From contig JAPJBO010000250.1 of the NCBI GenBank assembly GCA_030068145.1, positions 1-64,000 of the forward strand: a stretch of 64,000 bases of DNA. The letters run 5' to 3'. Below, one piece after another: positions 9,191 through 21,369 of the stretch (the first letter of the stretch is position 1; the number at the start of each line of letters is the position of its first letter). The notes under the pieces are model-generated. The model had not been told where the DNA came from and searched no databases. It worked only from the letters and a program-made list of their open reading frames with translations. This DNA is from Diplonema papillatum (lineage: Eukaryota; Euglenozoa; Diplonemea; Diplonemida; Diplonemidae). Both the position numbers and the translations under genes were made by a program.

Positions 9191-9849
9191 GTGTCTCAGT
9201 CGTCGGGTGGTATTGACAAGGGGGTTTCATCGGACACTCGGATGAGCTTCGTTGCTTCACCGCCGCAGGTTCCCCCTTCCCTGGGAGGTCTGCTTGGCTG
9301 TCCCTCGGAATGAGCTTCGCTTTTTGACTGCTCTTGTGCGCATGGTGGAGTCCAGCCCCAGAAGCTGAGTTAAAGCTGGTGTTGAAAAAGCGGGGTGTCG
9401 CAACCGCATTTCGGGTGTGGATTTACACGTGGTTTGGTAGCAGCACGCCCGCTTTTCGGGTTGTGAATCGGGCACGATAAGCTGAAAACCTGCTGAAAAT
9501 TTGATAAGTGCATTTCCCTGGCAAAAAAGTCTGATGAAATTGTTTGCCCAACGGGGGACTAGTCCCATTTGGGCACACTTTTCAACGGGAAGTACTGGGA
9601 GAATGCACTTGGCAACTTTTTCTTGCAAATTCCTACCAGGAATCGTACTGCAAAATAGGGACTAGTCCCCGTTGGGCACATTTCACATTGGGACCAGCCC
9701 CCTAAGGCACGTTTCCCTTCTCTTTAACTCCAGCTTCTGGGAATGGACCCCACCGTGCGGGAGAAATCAAGAACGGGCTATTCAAGAATGCATGGCCCCA
9801 ATTCGAAAGCACTGGCGACTTGAATGCCTTTCGATTGGACAGTCCACTG
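9191..9849. other. No gene seen
   Basis: Contains a GGGACTAGTCCC palindromic motif twice (near 9557 and 9658) and a block near 9345-9420 (CCAGCCCCAGAAGCTGAG...AAAGCGGG) that is a distant relative of the sequence upstream of the duplicated exons at 56.5 and 57.3 kb. No credible coding frame. Confidence 0.4.
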
Positions 9850-11030
9850 GCAGATTGGCTAACTTGTGTTGCTGATGGTACGGCTTCTGGGCCCGCGTCG
9901 GTTCGCTTCCCGTACAACCACTGAGATGCAAGACTGCAAGCCTTCAGGCTTTAAGGGAGCATCATTAAAGACGCACGATCCCATTTTTTTACAGTTAAAA
10001 GTTCGCTTGAGATTCCGGTGTTATAGGGTCTCCGGCTGACATTTGTAAATATATAAATTCTGTTGAGAGGTCCCTTCGAGCGCACGGATCAAAGGACTCG
10101 GATAGGTGGACTTGTGTGGATGATGTTAACGAGAGCTTCTCGGCCCGTTCCGGGTCGCTTTCTGACTGACGACTGCAGACCTCCGGGCGTAAGGGAGCAT
10201 ATCCAAGGGATGCAGGATCCCATTATCGAAAGTACGGACGTGCCTGGTGCCTCCAAGCGCACCAATCAGAGGACTCGGACAGATGGACTTGTGTGGCTGA
10301 TGTTAACGAGGGCTTCTCGGCCCGTTCCGGTTCGCTTTCTGACTGACGACTGCAGACCTCTGGCATAAGGGAGCACCGTCCAGGGATGCAGAATCCCATT
10401 ATCAAAAGTACGGTCGTGCTTGCGCCCCAATCAGAGGACCCGGATAGATAAAGTTGTGTGGCTGATGTTAAGGAGGCTTCTCGGCCCGTTCCGGTTCGCT
10501 TTCTGACTGACGACTGCAGACCTTCGGCATAAGGGAGCACCGTCCAGGGATGCAGAATCCCATTATCAAAAGTACGGACGTGCTTGCGCCCCAATCAGAG
10601 GACCCGGATAGATAAAGTTGTGTGGCTGATGTTAACGAGGGCTTCTCGGCCCGTTCCGGTTCGCTTTCTGACTGACGACTGCAGACCTCCGGCATAAGGG
10701 AGCACCGTCTAGGGATGCAGAATCCCATTATCAAAAGTACGGTCGTGCTTGCGCCCCAATCAGAGGACCCGGATAGATAAAGTTGTATGGCTGATGTAAA
10801 CGAGGCTTCTCGGCCCGTTCCGGTTCGCTTCCTGACTGACTACTGCAGACCTCCATAAGGGAGCACCATGCCGGGGTGCAGGGTCTGGTGCTTCGAAGCG
10901 AACAGTCCAGGGACTGGCAGGTTGGCTAACTTGTGTTGCTGGTGGTACGCAGGCTTCTTGGCCCGTTTCGATTCGCTTCCCGTGCAACTACTGCACTAAT
11001 GCAGACCTCCAGACAGAAGGGATACATTGC
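9850..11030. repeat. Tandem array, about 165-bp unit
   Basis: CTTCTCGGCCCGTTCCGG recurs at about 10136, 10313, 10477, 10642 and 10806 (spacing 177, 164, 165, 164), with divergent outer copies near 9889 and 10950. Units also share CTGACTGACGACTGCAGACC and a CAATCAGAGGACCCGGATAG block. Open minus-strand frames across it reflect the repeat, not a gene. Confidence 0.85.
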
Positions 11031-11107
11031 CCCTTTTGCCGACTGGGATGCCCAAGGACTTGGCAGTGTCGATGAGAGCTTTGCGTAGATAGAGTTTGGG
11101 ACGATTT

Positions 11108-11648
<541 letters not shown>

Positions 11649-11680
11649 CTTGACGCGCCGAAGGCGCTCAAGCAAGCTTG

Positions 11681-11914
<234 letters not shown>

Positions 11915-11917
11915 TTT

Positions 11918-12160
11918 TTTACAGTACATCTGTACTGACGGGAACATTTCCGGAACAACGGTTGCACATAAAAGAGAAAACGAAGCCAACGAAAAAGCGC
12001 TTGTACAGGAAACCCCCCAGAGAGGTTTGTACCTTGTACACGCGAAGAACAAGAAACGTTTGCCTATCAGTTTCATCACCTTTGGACAGTTGATGCTGAT
12101 CGTCCGTTGCTTCGTTTATCAGTGCAAGCCGGAAATGTTCTTCCAGAGAAATTGTCGCAG
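11918..12160. repeat. Dispersed repeat (ACATCTGTACTGACGGGAAC family)
   Basis: Also at 50415-50655 (same strand) and inverted at 15480-15755, 38060-38300 and, partly, 48010-48105. Shared landmarks are TTTCCGGAACAACGG, GAGAAAACGAAGCCAACG and CAGTTGATGCTGATCGTCC. Non-coding. Confidence 0.7.
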
Positions 12161-12562
12161 AATGAAAAGGTTAGGTTAACGGTATCCAGGTGCGGTCGTG
12201 GCCAATACTTGAAACGGTCTGCTGCCTCGCCGAGAATCATTCTTTAGAGTGGTCAGAGGATCTTGGTTTTTGACCTTCAGGTTGGGGGAAGGAGGGAATC
12301 TTGGTCTAATGATTTGGGCAGACCTATGCCTCTCATGTGCATGTTTCGATAGAAACGTTAGACGGGGGGAGGTCGTTGGTTTACCCCTCCAAAATGGCTG
12401 TTACGTTCAGTGGTTTTCGTGTTTTCGTTTTTCTTGAAGGTTTTGTGTCGTTTTTTTAAGAGTTAAAGCTTTTTTGTGCGGCTGTTGACCATGGGAAAAA
12501 GAGAGAGAAATGAGAAGGAACAGCAAGACTCCGTAAAGTGAGGAGTAACCCCAGGGGGGAGC

Positions 12563-12593
<31 letters not shown>

Positions 12594-12934
12594 CGACAGA
12601 CGTCACTAACTTCGGGGAACATCCACCAGCAAAGAAAGAGCCAAAGGAAGGTGGTGTTTCCGACTTACCCTGTCCTTGCCCCATCCCTTTTGTGTTTCCG
12701 ACTTACCCTGTCCTTGCCCCATCCCTTTTGTGTTTCCGACGATCCCGAATGGGCGTACGGATTGGTGTCATTGATTCAGTGTTGCCAACAAACAACCGGG
12801 CTTTTTTTTTGTGCTACCGTCGATCCCGAAGGACGATCAGTTTGGTGTCTTGCGACCTTTTTTTTTATATTTGTGTTTCCGGCGATATTCGCTCAGTCAG
12901 TTGCCTGTGACGGCGTCCATTTTTTTTTTTTTTT
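12161..12934. other. Low-complexity stretch, no gene
   Basis: Contains a poly(G) run at about 12567-12592 and a 38-bp direct duplication at about 12655-12730 (CGACTTACCCTGTCCTTGCC twice). A block at about 12822-12860 (GATCCCGAAGGACGATCAG) recurs at 53195. Confidence 0.6.
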
Positions 12935-13595
12935 TAAACTGGGCCGCAGGGATTATTCTAATCCCCGAAATTCGGAGAATTCATGGTTAAAAAGTCTGTA
13001 GCATGTCCGGAAAGTTTTTTTTTCCACGTTGAGCGAGCTTTTTTGAATGGCCTGAAAGCCTGGTATGCGACGTTCGTGGGCGTGTTGCTGCTTCGCCACG
13101 TTGTTGTAGACCCCACTTGTGGGTCTGGCGGGTCCTGTAGCCTCCGTGACACTGGCCTTGCAGGCACAAAAAAGTTTTCACCAGAAACTCCTGTGGTTAA
13201 AAAATCTTTTTTAACCGGCCTGTTCTGAGAACACTTTTTTTTTTTTGTGAATAGGTACCAGGGAAAGCCTGCTACACGGGAGCCAAGCTTCACGTGTTCG
13301 GCGGTACTTAAGAGCCACGGGCCTACGGGTCAAGTGGCTACCGATTTCCCAAACTAAAGCATCAAGGCGTGGCGCACCTTGGGGCTTGGCGCTCGCGCTG
13401 AACACAGCTCGTCGAGACGGTCAGCCGCAGGGCAGAGCGGACGGGGTTGTGGCACTGTGCTGCCTCCGACTCAAGCTTTGCAAGCTGTGGTTGACCGTCA
13501 TGTTCCTGGACCAGGAGCGGCCTTTTTTCTTTTTTCTTCTTCTTTTCTTGTGAAGAAACCTTTTTTTAACCATGCAGGATAATCCCTGCTGGGCC
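12935..13595. repeat. 310-bp dispersed repeat carrying an insertion
   Basis: 12935-13251 plus 13555-13590 align to 50070-50415 (GGATTATTCTAATCCCCGAAATTCGG ... AACCATGCAGGATAATCCC). The copy at 50 kb is uninterrupted; here a 296-bp element is inserted at 13252-13547. Confidence 0.7.
13252..13547. mobile_element. 296-bp insertion with 7-bp target duplication
   Basis: Flanked by TTGTGAA on both sides (13245-13251 and 13548-13554); the uninterrupted repeat at about 50375 shows the empty site. The element body (AAGCTTCACGTGTTCGGCGG ... GACCAGGAGCGGCC, then a pyrimidine-rich end) also occurs at 16607-16870, 16900-17100 and, inverted, 49600-49860, with a small piece at 4455-4510. Confidence 0.65.
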
Positions 13596-13792
13596 GGCCA
13601 ATCGGCGGCTTCCTAAGAAGCCCTGCTTTCTTTGACTTGCTGGTCCCTCCCCCGCCCACCCACCTTCGAGTTTATAGTTTCTTTGGTTCGACTTGCAAAA
13701 GCCCCTCCCCTCCGTTTCCCACCCCGCACGAGGGGTATACTGTTTTGTTTCGACTGCAAAAAGTTCGCCTGAAGCACCGGGTGGTTCCTTTC

Positions 13793-14205
13793 TTACGTTT
13801 ATTGTGGTTTAGAGGCTTTCGGTGTTTTAGGGTCCGGTCGGTCTTTGAGGCTGGGAGGCGGTTAGTATGAGGGATGTAGGTATGATTACGTGTGCTTGTG
13901 CGTGTATTTTTGTTGCATATTGCCGACTAGCGCGCGCTGCTTTTTAGAGTGAAAGTTCGCTTGAAACTCCGGGGTTTTAAAGTCTCCGGGTGACCTTCGT
14001 CGTTAAGGGAAGATATCCTTTGTGCTCTGAGTGTCGTATGAGTGGTGGTTACACGAGGTAAGAGGATCGGTGGGTACCTTGGTTGTTGGTCATTGGTGGT
14101 TTCGGCCATTGTCCACATACCTTACATACGGTAGGCCCTCCTCAGTATGGTGCCGCAGTAGGTGACTGTCTGTCTTCTTGGTACCGTCTGACCGTCTCTT
14201 TTCGT
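13793..14205 (-). mobile_element. Two adjacent SINE-like copies
   Basis: 13793-13925 has the second 3'-end type (ACGTTTATTGTGGTTTAGAGG). 13938-14205 is the near-identical partner of 4178-4450 (GAGTGAAAGTTCGCTTGAAA start). Both are in the same orientation as every other copy in the window. Confidence 0.6.
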
Positions 14206-14601
14206 GTATTTGTGGTGCTGCTTATGGTTTGCGCAGGTTGAATATCCGTAACTATATCGTATTGCAATACGGGTGGGGTGCTACAATTAACGTAGCAGCG
14301 GAGGCGCGAATAGAAGTAATTTTCTTTTTGTTAGACACTGCAAATGCAGGGAACACGACAGTTCGCCCCACGCAGATCCTAGAATAGATCCTAGGATAGA
14401 TGACCCATCGCGCCTACCAAGTGTTCCCCCCACCCCTCTCCTTCCCACAACGCGACGGACCAGCCCGCCTGGAGGTCATTGATTCCTCTAAGCAGGTTTC
14501 TCTGCCAGCGGAAGTGTTGCTTGGGATAGATTCCTTCTTTCTTTTTGGAGTCTCCGTGTTGGACGCGTGAAAAACAGCCATGACTTCGATGGATGTTTTG
14601 C

Positions 14602-14637
<36 letters not shown>

Positions 14638-14689
14638 CTTGAACTTGTTATGCAGCAATCTGTGACGATAGACTGCACAGTGCTAGTAG
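14206..14689. other. No gene; (TAG)n at 14606-14637
   Basis: Only a (TAG)10-11 microsatellite and unremarkable sequence. A short GATCCTAG(A/G)ATAG duplication is present at 14374-14400. Confidence 0.5.
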
Positions 14690-15240
14690 TATGTGTCGTC
14701 TGCCTAAGCCGGAGACAGCAGGCGCAGGGGGCAGGTCTTGCTTTACTTTTCTCTTCTTCATGGAGACCCGCCCCCGGCAATCCCGACTGTCCAATCACTG
14801 TCGAGAAAGGTTTGCGCCTATTGTGATGAGGTGGTTGACCAGGCCCCCACGAAGCTTTAGTGGCTACAACACGAGGATGCAGCCCTGCTTAGTTGTGCAC
14901 TCAGCCATCAGGCCATTGGCTGCTAAGCACCCCCCGACCGGTCGATTTGCCACTGTTGTGGCCCTCTATTCGCCGGGCGGTGCTTTCAGCGCTTGCTCCT
15001 CGTCGCATCAAGTACATGATGCTGGCGGTTGGGGGCGCGACTCAATTAAGGTGCGGTCAACAGTGTTGCCACGTGGAGGCACCCCCATGACCCCCGTGAA
15101 AAACAGCCATCACTTCGATGGATGCAAAAAAAAAAAAAAAAAAAAAAAAAAACGAGGAAGAAGAAGAATTGCTTCCTTTTCACTTCTTTAGAGCTAAAGT
15201 TCGCTTGGGGCTTTTTTTTTTTTTTTTCTTTTTCCTTTCT
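14690..15240. repeat. Dispersed repeat (TATGTGTCGTCTGCC family) and A/T tracts
   Basis: 14690-15075 is one copy of a family also at 24898-25210, 44912-45205, 55530-55805 and 57588-57750, and inverted at about 22849-22935. Shared landmarks are CTTCTTCATGGAGACC, ATGAGGTGGTTGACCAGG and GAGGATGCAGCCCTGC. It is followed by poly(A) at 15126-15151 and a T-rich tract at 15212-15240. Confidence 0.7.
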
Positions 15241-15324
15241 AGCTGGAGGGGTTAAAGTTGGACAGTTTTCTTTTACGTGGCTCTGATCCCGGGGATCCCG
15301 TATTTTCTTGTGTTGCCGACAAAA

Positions 15325-15935
15325 TAAGACGCGTCACTGGCTGCAACCACGGTTGAAACCGGAAAATAATGAGGGGAGGGAATTGTTTTTCGTTGAACGC
15401 TTTGCCCTGGACGTCTGTTTCTTGGTGCAGGGCGCAAGGAAACGCCGTGGATGGCCTGCGACGTGTTCTTATTTCCTCCAACATTGCATGTTTGGTAAAG
15501 AACATTTCCGGTGTTGGGACGTGGACTGATAAACGAAGCAAGGACGATCAGCATCAACTGACCAAAGGTGATGAAAATGATTGGGCAAAAAAAAAAATTT
15601 CGGGTGTAAAGGCGTATAAAGGGGAAAAACCTTTCTGTTTTGGGGGGGGGGGGGGGGTTTTCCTGTATTTGCACTTTTTCGTTGGCTTCGTTTTCTCTTT
15701 CATGTGTAACCGTTGTTCCGGGAATGTCCCCGTCAGTACAAGATGTACTATGAAAAATAAGACGCGAACTGGCTAACCACGGTTGAAACCGGAAAATGAT
15801 GAAGGGAGGGAATTGTTTTTCGTTGAACGCTTTGTCCTGGACGTTTGTTTCTTGGTACAGGGCGCGAGGAAACGCCGTGGAAGGCCTGTGACGCGTTCTT
15901 ATTTCCTCCAGCATTGCATGTTTGGTATAATACTC
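15325..15935. repeat. Two copies of one repeat around an inverted second repeat
   Basis: 15325-15500 and 15757-15935 are copies of the 6466-6645 family in the same orientation. Between them 15505-15755 is an inverted copy of the 11918-12160 family. A poly(G) run lies at about 15641-15656. Confidence 0.65.
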
Positions 15936-16084
15936 TCCTCCTCGCCCGTCTCGCTGCTCCGTACTCGCTGCTCTCGTCCTTGCTGCTGCGTGATGCCAGA
16001 TTGATGGTGCGTAACAAACGTAGAAAGGTCATGCAGAGATTCTCGTGTGTATGCCACGATTTTCTTCGCGAGGGGTAAAATTTC

Positions 16085-16190
16085 GGTGTTTTTCTCAGGA
16101 GTGACGGGGTAATAGCCTTTGTACAAGTGTTAGTTCTCGTCGGAATAGTATTGATCTTCTAAGATCTTCGATCTGATACGACAAAAATAT
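16085..16190 (+). rRNA. Short SSU-adjacent fragment
   Basis: GTGACGGGGTAATAGCC...GTTAGTTCTCGTCGG and the following GATCTTC...ACGACAAAAATA resemble the sequences at 6735-6790 and 7070-7095, i.e. both ends of the SSU fragment copy with the universal middle deleted. A remnant only. Confidence 0.4.
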
Positions 16191-16606
16191 GCCTTCGCTC
16201 TTTCGCTTTCCTTTCAAAAACTGTTGCGTTGACGCATTCACACAAGAAAGATTTTTTTTTTTGAGCAGGCCGAGTTCCAGGCCTCTCTTCAGGGGTTTCT
16301 TCTTCTTTTTCACCTGGTATGTCTTGTTTGGTGTTGGTTCGCTCATTGCTCAGGCTTACATTTTTGGAAAACATTGCAATGTCTCGAAAAAAAATCTTTC
16401 TTTTTGCTGTCAGATTCACCAGCTCCTTTTGGGTGCGTGGTAGCGCGGGTTTGGAAATAACAGCAGGTGCGCAAACCCGGTCTCCGGACTGCGGCAAGTC
16501 CCACCTTCCCCCCCCTTTTTTTCTAAACTTTAGCCCAAAAACCCCCCGGGGAAACCCGGGGGAACGTCCTGACTTAGTATCTTTTTTTTTTTTCTTCTGC
16601 CGAGAT
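16191..16606. other. No gene seen
   Basis: A-, T- and C-rich runs (C run near 16509, T run near 16582) and no protein-like frame. Confidence 0.4.
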
Positions 16607-17110
16607 GACGGGAGCCAAGCTTCACGTGTTCGGCGGTACTGCAGAGCCACGGGCCTACGGTCAAGTGGCTACCGATTTCCCAAACTAAAGCATCAAGGCT
16701 TGGCGCACCTTGGGGCTTGGCGCTTGCGCTGAACACAAGCTCGTCGAGACGGTCAGCCGCAGGGCAGAGCGGACGGGTTGTGGCACTGTGCTGCCTCCGA
16801 CTCAAGCTTTGCAAGCTGTGGTTGACCGTCACGTTCCTGGACCAGGAGCGGCCTTTTTCTTTTTCTTTCTTCTTTCTTCTGCCGAGATGGGTACCCGGGA
16901 AAGCCTGCTACACGGTAGCCAAGCTTCACGTGTTCGGCGGTACTGCAGAGCCACGGGTCTACGGGTCAAGTGGCTACCGATTTCCCAAACTAAAGCATCA
17001 AGGCTTGGCGCACCTTGGGGCTTGGCGCTCGCGCTGAACACAAGCTCGTCGAGACGGTCAGCCGCAGGGCAGAGCGGACGCTGTGCTGCCTCCGACTCAA
17101 GTCTTTGTTT
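16607..17110. repeat. Two tandem copies of the 296-bp element
   Basis: 16607-16895 and 16905-17105 are same-strand copies of the element defined at 13252-13547. The second lacks its right end. Confidence 0.7.
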
Positions 17111-17119
17111 TGTGATGCG

Positions 17120-17480
17120 AACATCACGAGGTGCTGTCCGAAGACACCGCCCACGTGAGCACTGTTGGGGTCGTTGTTATTGGTGCCGGTTTGTGGGATA
17201 AGGTGAGGAAAAAAAGGGGGGTTTTCTTTTTTGCGGTGGTCTCCGCTGGTCTGGAAGTCCGTGCTACCTCCTTTCTTGCCGCCCACGTGAGCACTGTTGG
17301 GGTCGTTGTTATTGGTGCTGGTTTGTGGGATAAGGTGAGGGAAAAAGGGGGTTTCTTTTTTGCGGTGGTCTCCGCTGGTCTGGTAGTCCGTGCTACCTCC
17401 TTTCTTGCCGCCCACGTGAGCACTGTTGGGGTCGTTGTTATTGGTGCTGGTTTGTGGGATAAGGTGAGGAAAAAAGGGGG
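17120..17480. repeat. Tandem triplication, about 125-bp unit
   Basis: GCCCACGTGAGCACTGTTGG occurs near 17150, 17280 and 17410, each followed by GGGGTCGTTGTTATTGGTG and a TTTTGCGGTGGTCTCCGC block. A fourth, partial unit resumes at 17834 after the inserted small gene. Confidence 0.85.
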
Positions 17481-17618
17481 GTTTTCTTTTTGTGTCTAAC
17501 AAATGCAATTTGTCAAGAACAAAAACAGATCGATGGCAGCGTACTATCCCCACTCCCGTTAGATGAACAAAACAGGTTTGAAGGAAGTGCGCACAAACAA
17601 AAAGAGACGTCAGTGAAA

Positions 17619-17858
17619 ATGCCCGCCGTTCATCGTGACGACATTGATCTTTCTACTGTGAAATGGAAGGACGTGGCCGCGGTTGAGTGGCCCACGGAGG
17701 AGGCGAAAGCTGATGAAAGAACAACTTGTGTGTTCTATCCCTCATGCGACACCGTGCACGCCGAGGGTGCCAATTGTTACCGGTGTGGTAACAAAGGCGA
17801 TCAGACCTGCCTGAAGAGCAGGCTGAAAAACAAGCGGTGGTCTCCGCTGGTCTGGTAG
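17619..17858 (+). CDS. Small Cys-motif protein, apparently captured
   Basis: 79 residues from ATG 17619. The N-terminal half (MPAVHRDDIDLSTVKWKD) aligns with MPAVPTLEQMDLPNLDWD at 52.3 and 6.1 kb; the second half carries CVFYPSCDTVHAEGANCYRC with further Cys, i.e. C-x5-C-x3-H-x5-C-x2-C plus a distal C, a likely zinc site. DNA divergence from the other copies is high while the motif is kept, which suggests real coding history. The last residues are read into the 125-bp repeat, so the natural C-terminus may be a splice site or be lost. The whole segment (about 17489-17833) interrupts the repeat, so it was probably inserted. No family recognised. Confidence 0.5.
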   Translation: MPAVHRDDIDLSTVKWKDVAAVEWPTEEAKADERTTCVFYPSCDTVHAEGANCYRCGNKGDQTCLKSRLKNKRWSPLVW

Positions 17859-17879
17859 TCCGTGCTACCTCCTTTCTTG

Positions 17880-18660
17880 CCGCCCACGTGAGCACTGTTG
17901 GGGGGGGCGGGGGGCAGTGGTTCACATAACTCGGGGATCGGGCCCCTGGTTTTCAGCCTCAGTTTTTCCCCTGTACAACTTCAGGTGAAAAGTCTCTCAT
18001 CAAGGCATTGGGGGTCCGGGCCCTATTTTTTAGCCACATGCGATGTGTGAGGAAACTGAACCGCCCAAGTAGGACTTTCTGATCATGATCATCTGTCAAA
18101 TTTGCCACCTGAAACCACGTCCAGGATTTGGGCTCAGGGTAGTGCGGTCAACGAAAACTCTAGTTTCCCGTTCTACTTTCTCCTACTCTCGTGGTGTACG
18201 GTTTTCCTCTAACCTTGAGCGTCCACGTGTGGACATGTATTTTCTCTGAGACCGAAAACGGAGCGTAAGCCTTGCCCCCTGGCCCCCCCGGGTTTATGTG
18301 AACCCCTGGGGGGTCGTTGTTATTGGTGCTGGTTTTGAGGGATAAGGAAAAGGTAAGAAATCTTTTTGCGGTGGCCTCCGCTGGTCTGGTAGTTTGCGCT
18401 ACCTCCGTTCTTCTACACTCGTTCTCTTCTCTACTACTGTACGTACTCGTTCACTCTTTTACTCTCTTCGGCTAGCCAAAAAAAAGACTCCTGCGGTGCG
18501 GCCGACACCACGAACACATTCGCAATGCATGTGGCCATGAGCCCCCCGCGTGCATACGTGAACCCCTGGGGAGGTCGGTCTTGTACAGAAGGAACCGTGG
18601 GGGTGTGCGGTGTGTGTAACCGGTGACTTTCTGTAAAGAAGTGCACCACGGGGGGTTAGA
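17880..18660 (-). repeat. Inverted copy of the 46-47-kb repeat
   Basis: 18190-18650 is the reverse complement of the CACCGGTTACACACACCGC ... GTTTTCGGTCTCAGAGAAAA segment found twice at 46.5-46.9 and 47.3-47.7 kb. 17880-18190 has no recognised content. Confidence 0.75.
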
Positions 18661-18754
18661 CGGCGGAAAGGACTAGAATCGGATGACTTTCTTTTTATTT
18701 TTCTTCTGAAAACGGAACGCAGGGAACAAACAACAACAAAAAAGGAAGGAGGAG

Positions 18755-18782
18755 AGAAGAAGAAGAAGAAGAAGAAGAAGAA
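18755..18782. repeat. (GAA)n microsatellite
   Basis: GAAGAAGAA run of about 28 bp. Confidence 0.9.
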
Positions 18783-19200
18783 AATACTCGAGGGGCTGCC
18801 TTGTGCTTACTTTGAAGGAGGCTCGAGGCTACACATTTACCTCCTTTGATCCATCGCAACTGGCAGTCTCCTCAAGCATTTCCTGCTTACACAAAAAATA
18901 ATAGGTTAAGAATGAGCCAGCCCCGCTCCCCACACACCTCCCCCAAAACCCCCCAACCCCTCAGTGCCCTGTTGACCGACAGAACCCTGACTGGCAAAAA
19001 AACCCCCCCGCCCAAGTGTTGTACACGAAGAACTGCTGCCACGCCTCGAAAGCCGTTTTCTGGAGTAGATTCGCGGCATAAATATTCGAGGGACTGCCTG
19101 CTACTTTCCGTCCTGCTACCGTTCGGCTACCCGGAACTTTTTTAAGTATTCGACAAATCGAATAGTAACACAGGTGTTGTTATTCGACCCCCCCCTTTAC
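18783..19200. repeat. Dispersed repeat with TCGAATA hairpin remnant
   Basis: 18783-18905 matches 55320-55530 and, inverted, 5690-5880. 19125-19195 is an inverted match to the CGAATAATAACACCTGTG hairpin region at 39820-39900 and 48120-48200. Confidence 0.6.
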
Positions 19201-20440
19201 GTCAGCGAACACAAGGCGCAGGCAGACCAGTAAGCAGAATTCCCCGCACAGCAATTCGCTTCATCGCAGCGGTCGGGAGGTCCCTCCCGCGCCGTGTCTT
19301 CGAGTGCCAACGCCGAGAGAGTCGGCGGCGAGGCGAAGACCCTTCGTTCGCGCTCGGATGGCCCTCTCCTCCTAGACCTTCCCCTCCTACATTCGTGCGG
19401 TCGTTCTGATGCCTGGCGACTTTGTTTCATTTTTTGCGTTTCCGTTCCTCGTGAGGGAAACCGAGCAATTTTCACCACGGAGGCGACGTTTGGATGATCC
19501 GACGACTCCGGCGACTCAAACCAGACTGGACCGAGGAAAATCTGACGAATCAGAGATTCCCCGATACCAGAGAATGTATCGTGTCAAGCCTAGATTGATG
19601 CATGATCATTCTATTCATTCTTCAGCTTTCAAAGGGGCAGCCCTCGATCGTATCTCTACGACCGATAGCTTTCCTCGATTGCCCTTTTTGTATTTCACCA
19701 TCGTGTCTTCCCGATTACCTTCAGTGCTCCCATCGAAAACGAACCACGTTTTATTGCAAACAACGTGTTATGGAAGGGTGCGGCGAGGCTCGGATGATGG
19801 GAGCCTTGCAATAGGCTCCGCCCGTCGGAAACGAGCAAGTACCCCGCAGGTTGACCGCAGGTGAGGTTACGTATCGACGAGCCGTTGAGCACCGTCAATG
19901 TCTGAAATGAATCCACTGGGCGACGAGTGCTGCGGAGTAAGGTACCCCACGCGACAGCGAAAGTCCTGCGGAGCGGGACGACAGCGTTTTGCCGGATACG
20001 CAATCCAACCCTGCGACATGATCCAACGCCCAGAGCAAGCTGATGACTTGCGCCTACTTTAGTATACGGTAGGAACTGGAGCAAAGCGCATGGCAGGATG
20101 AGCACACCACCCGAGCCTACAACAGGAGAATTCGGGTGGGTTTAGGTGGGTCTTTTGAGACTGAATTTTTCCTCATCCAAGGAGAATAATTGCAATCATC
20201 GATCCTCATCACGACGCAAGTTCAAAAGATTTCCCATCCTCGATCCAACGCCCAACTTCGCAAAGCCGTACAGATACACGAAAAGCGGGTACATGACGGT
20301 CTGGAAGGTTGCCCCGAGGAGGCGGATCTTCTCAAGCCATTGCAACTCTGAAACAGGTTGTCATCATTCTTGCATGTTGTGCCCGCAATGAATCGTCAGC
20401 TTGGAACTGTTATGAAGCAGGACGACAGCGTTGTGTGCGG
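19201..20440. other. No gene; LSU-related sequence toward the end
   Basis: 19201-19900 shows nothing I recognise. 19965-20035 (ACGACAGCGTTTTGCCGG then ACGCAATCCAACCCTGCGAC) is repeated at 20418-20465, directly before the LSU array, so it is LSU-derived. 20040-20130 is the inverse of the end sequence (GTGCTCATCCTGCCATGCGC) of the retroelement at 41-42 kb. Confidence 0.45.
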
Positions 20441-21365
20441 GTACGCAATCCAACCCTGCGACAATTCTGCCGGTCTAGGTTAGGAAGAGCCAGCATCGAA
20501 GGATCAAAAAAGCAACGCCGCCACGAACGCTCGGCTGCCGCAAGCCAGTCGTCATCAGGAGAGGGTAAAACCAACCTGTCTCACGACGGTCCAAACCCAG
20601 CTCACGTTCCCGGGTTAGTGGGCGTCATTCCAACCTTCAGATAGTTCTGCTGGTCTAAGTTAGGAAGAGCCGGGATCGAACAATCGAAAAGCACCGCCGC
20701 TACGAACGCTTGGCTACCGTCCCTGCAAGGCGACAACTGCAGCCGAAAGAGGCCATCAGGAGGGTGACCCCGACCAGTCTCACAAGTCTTAACCCGGCTC
20801 ACGTTCCCGGGTTAGTGGGCGGACATTCCAACCCTAACATAATTCTGCTGGTTTGGGTTAGGAAGAGCCGGCATCGAACGACCGAAAAGCACCGCCGCTA
20901 CGAACGCTTGGCTACCGTCCCTGCGAGGCGACAACTGCGGCCGAAAGAGGCCATCAGGAGGGTGACCCCAACCAGTCTCACAAATCTTAACCCGGCTCAC
21001 GTTCCCGGGTTAGTGGGCGGACATTCCAACCCTAACATAATTCTGCTGGTTTGGGTTAGGAAGAGCCGGCATCGAACGACCGAAAAGCACCGCCGCTACG
21101 AACGCTTGGCTACCGTCCCTGCGAGGCGACAACTGCGGCCGAAAGAGGCCATCAGGAGGGTGACCCCAACCAGTCTCACAAATCTTAACCCGGCTCACGT
21201 TCGCGGGTTAGTGGGCGGACATTCCAACCCTCACACAATTCTGCTGGTCTGGGTTAGGCAGCGCCGGCATCGAAGGATCGAAGAGCACCGCCACTACGAA
21301 CGCTTGGCTGCCACAAGTCAGCTGTCCCCTGTGAGGCGACAATTGTGGCCAAAAGAGGACACCGC
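20440..21365 (-). rRNA. Tandem array of LSU domain V fragment, 197-198-bp unit
   Basis: The minus strand repeatedly shows the peptidyl-transferase-centre landmarks of LSU rRNA: CGATGCCGGCTCTTCCTAAC (usual GATGTCGGCTCTTCCTA) and CGTGAGCTGGGTTTGGACCG followed by CGTGAGACAGGTTGGTTTTACC in the least diverged copy. CTCACGTTCC on the plus strand marks unit starts at 20601, 20798, 20996 and 21194, preceded by one more copy of the TTCTGCCGGT half at 20463. The first copy is closest to a normal LSU; the inner ones share derived changes, so they arose by tandem duplication. The array is degenerate and not functional rRNA. Because the unit is 66 codons, both strands stay open. Confidence 0.85.
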
Positions 21366-21369
21366 TGGC

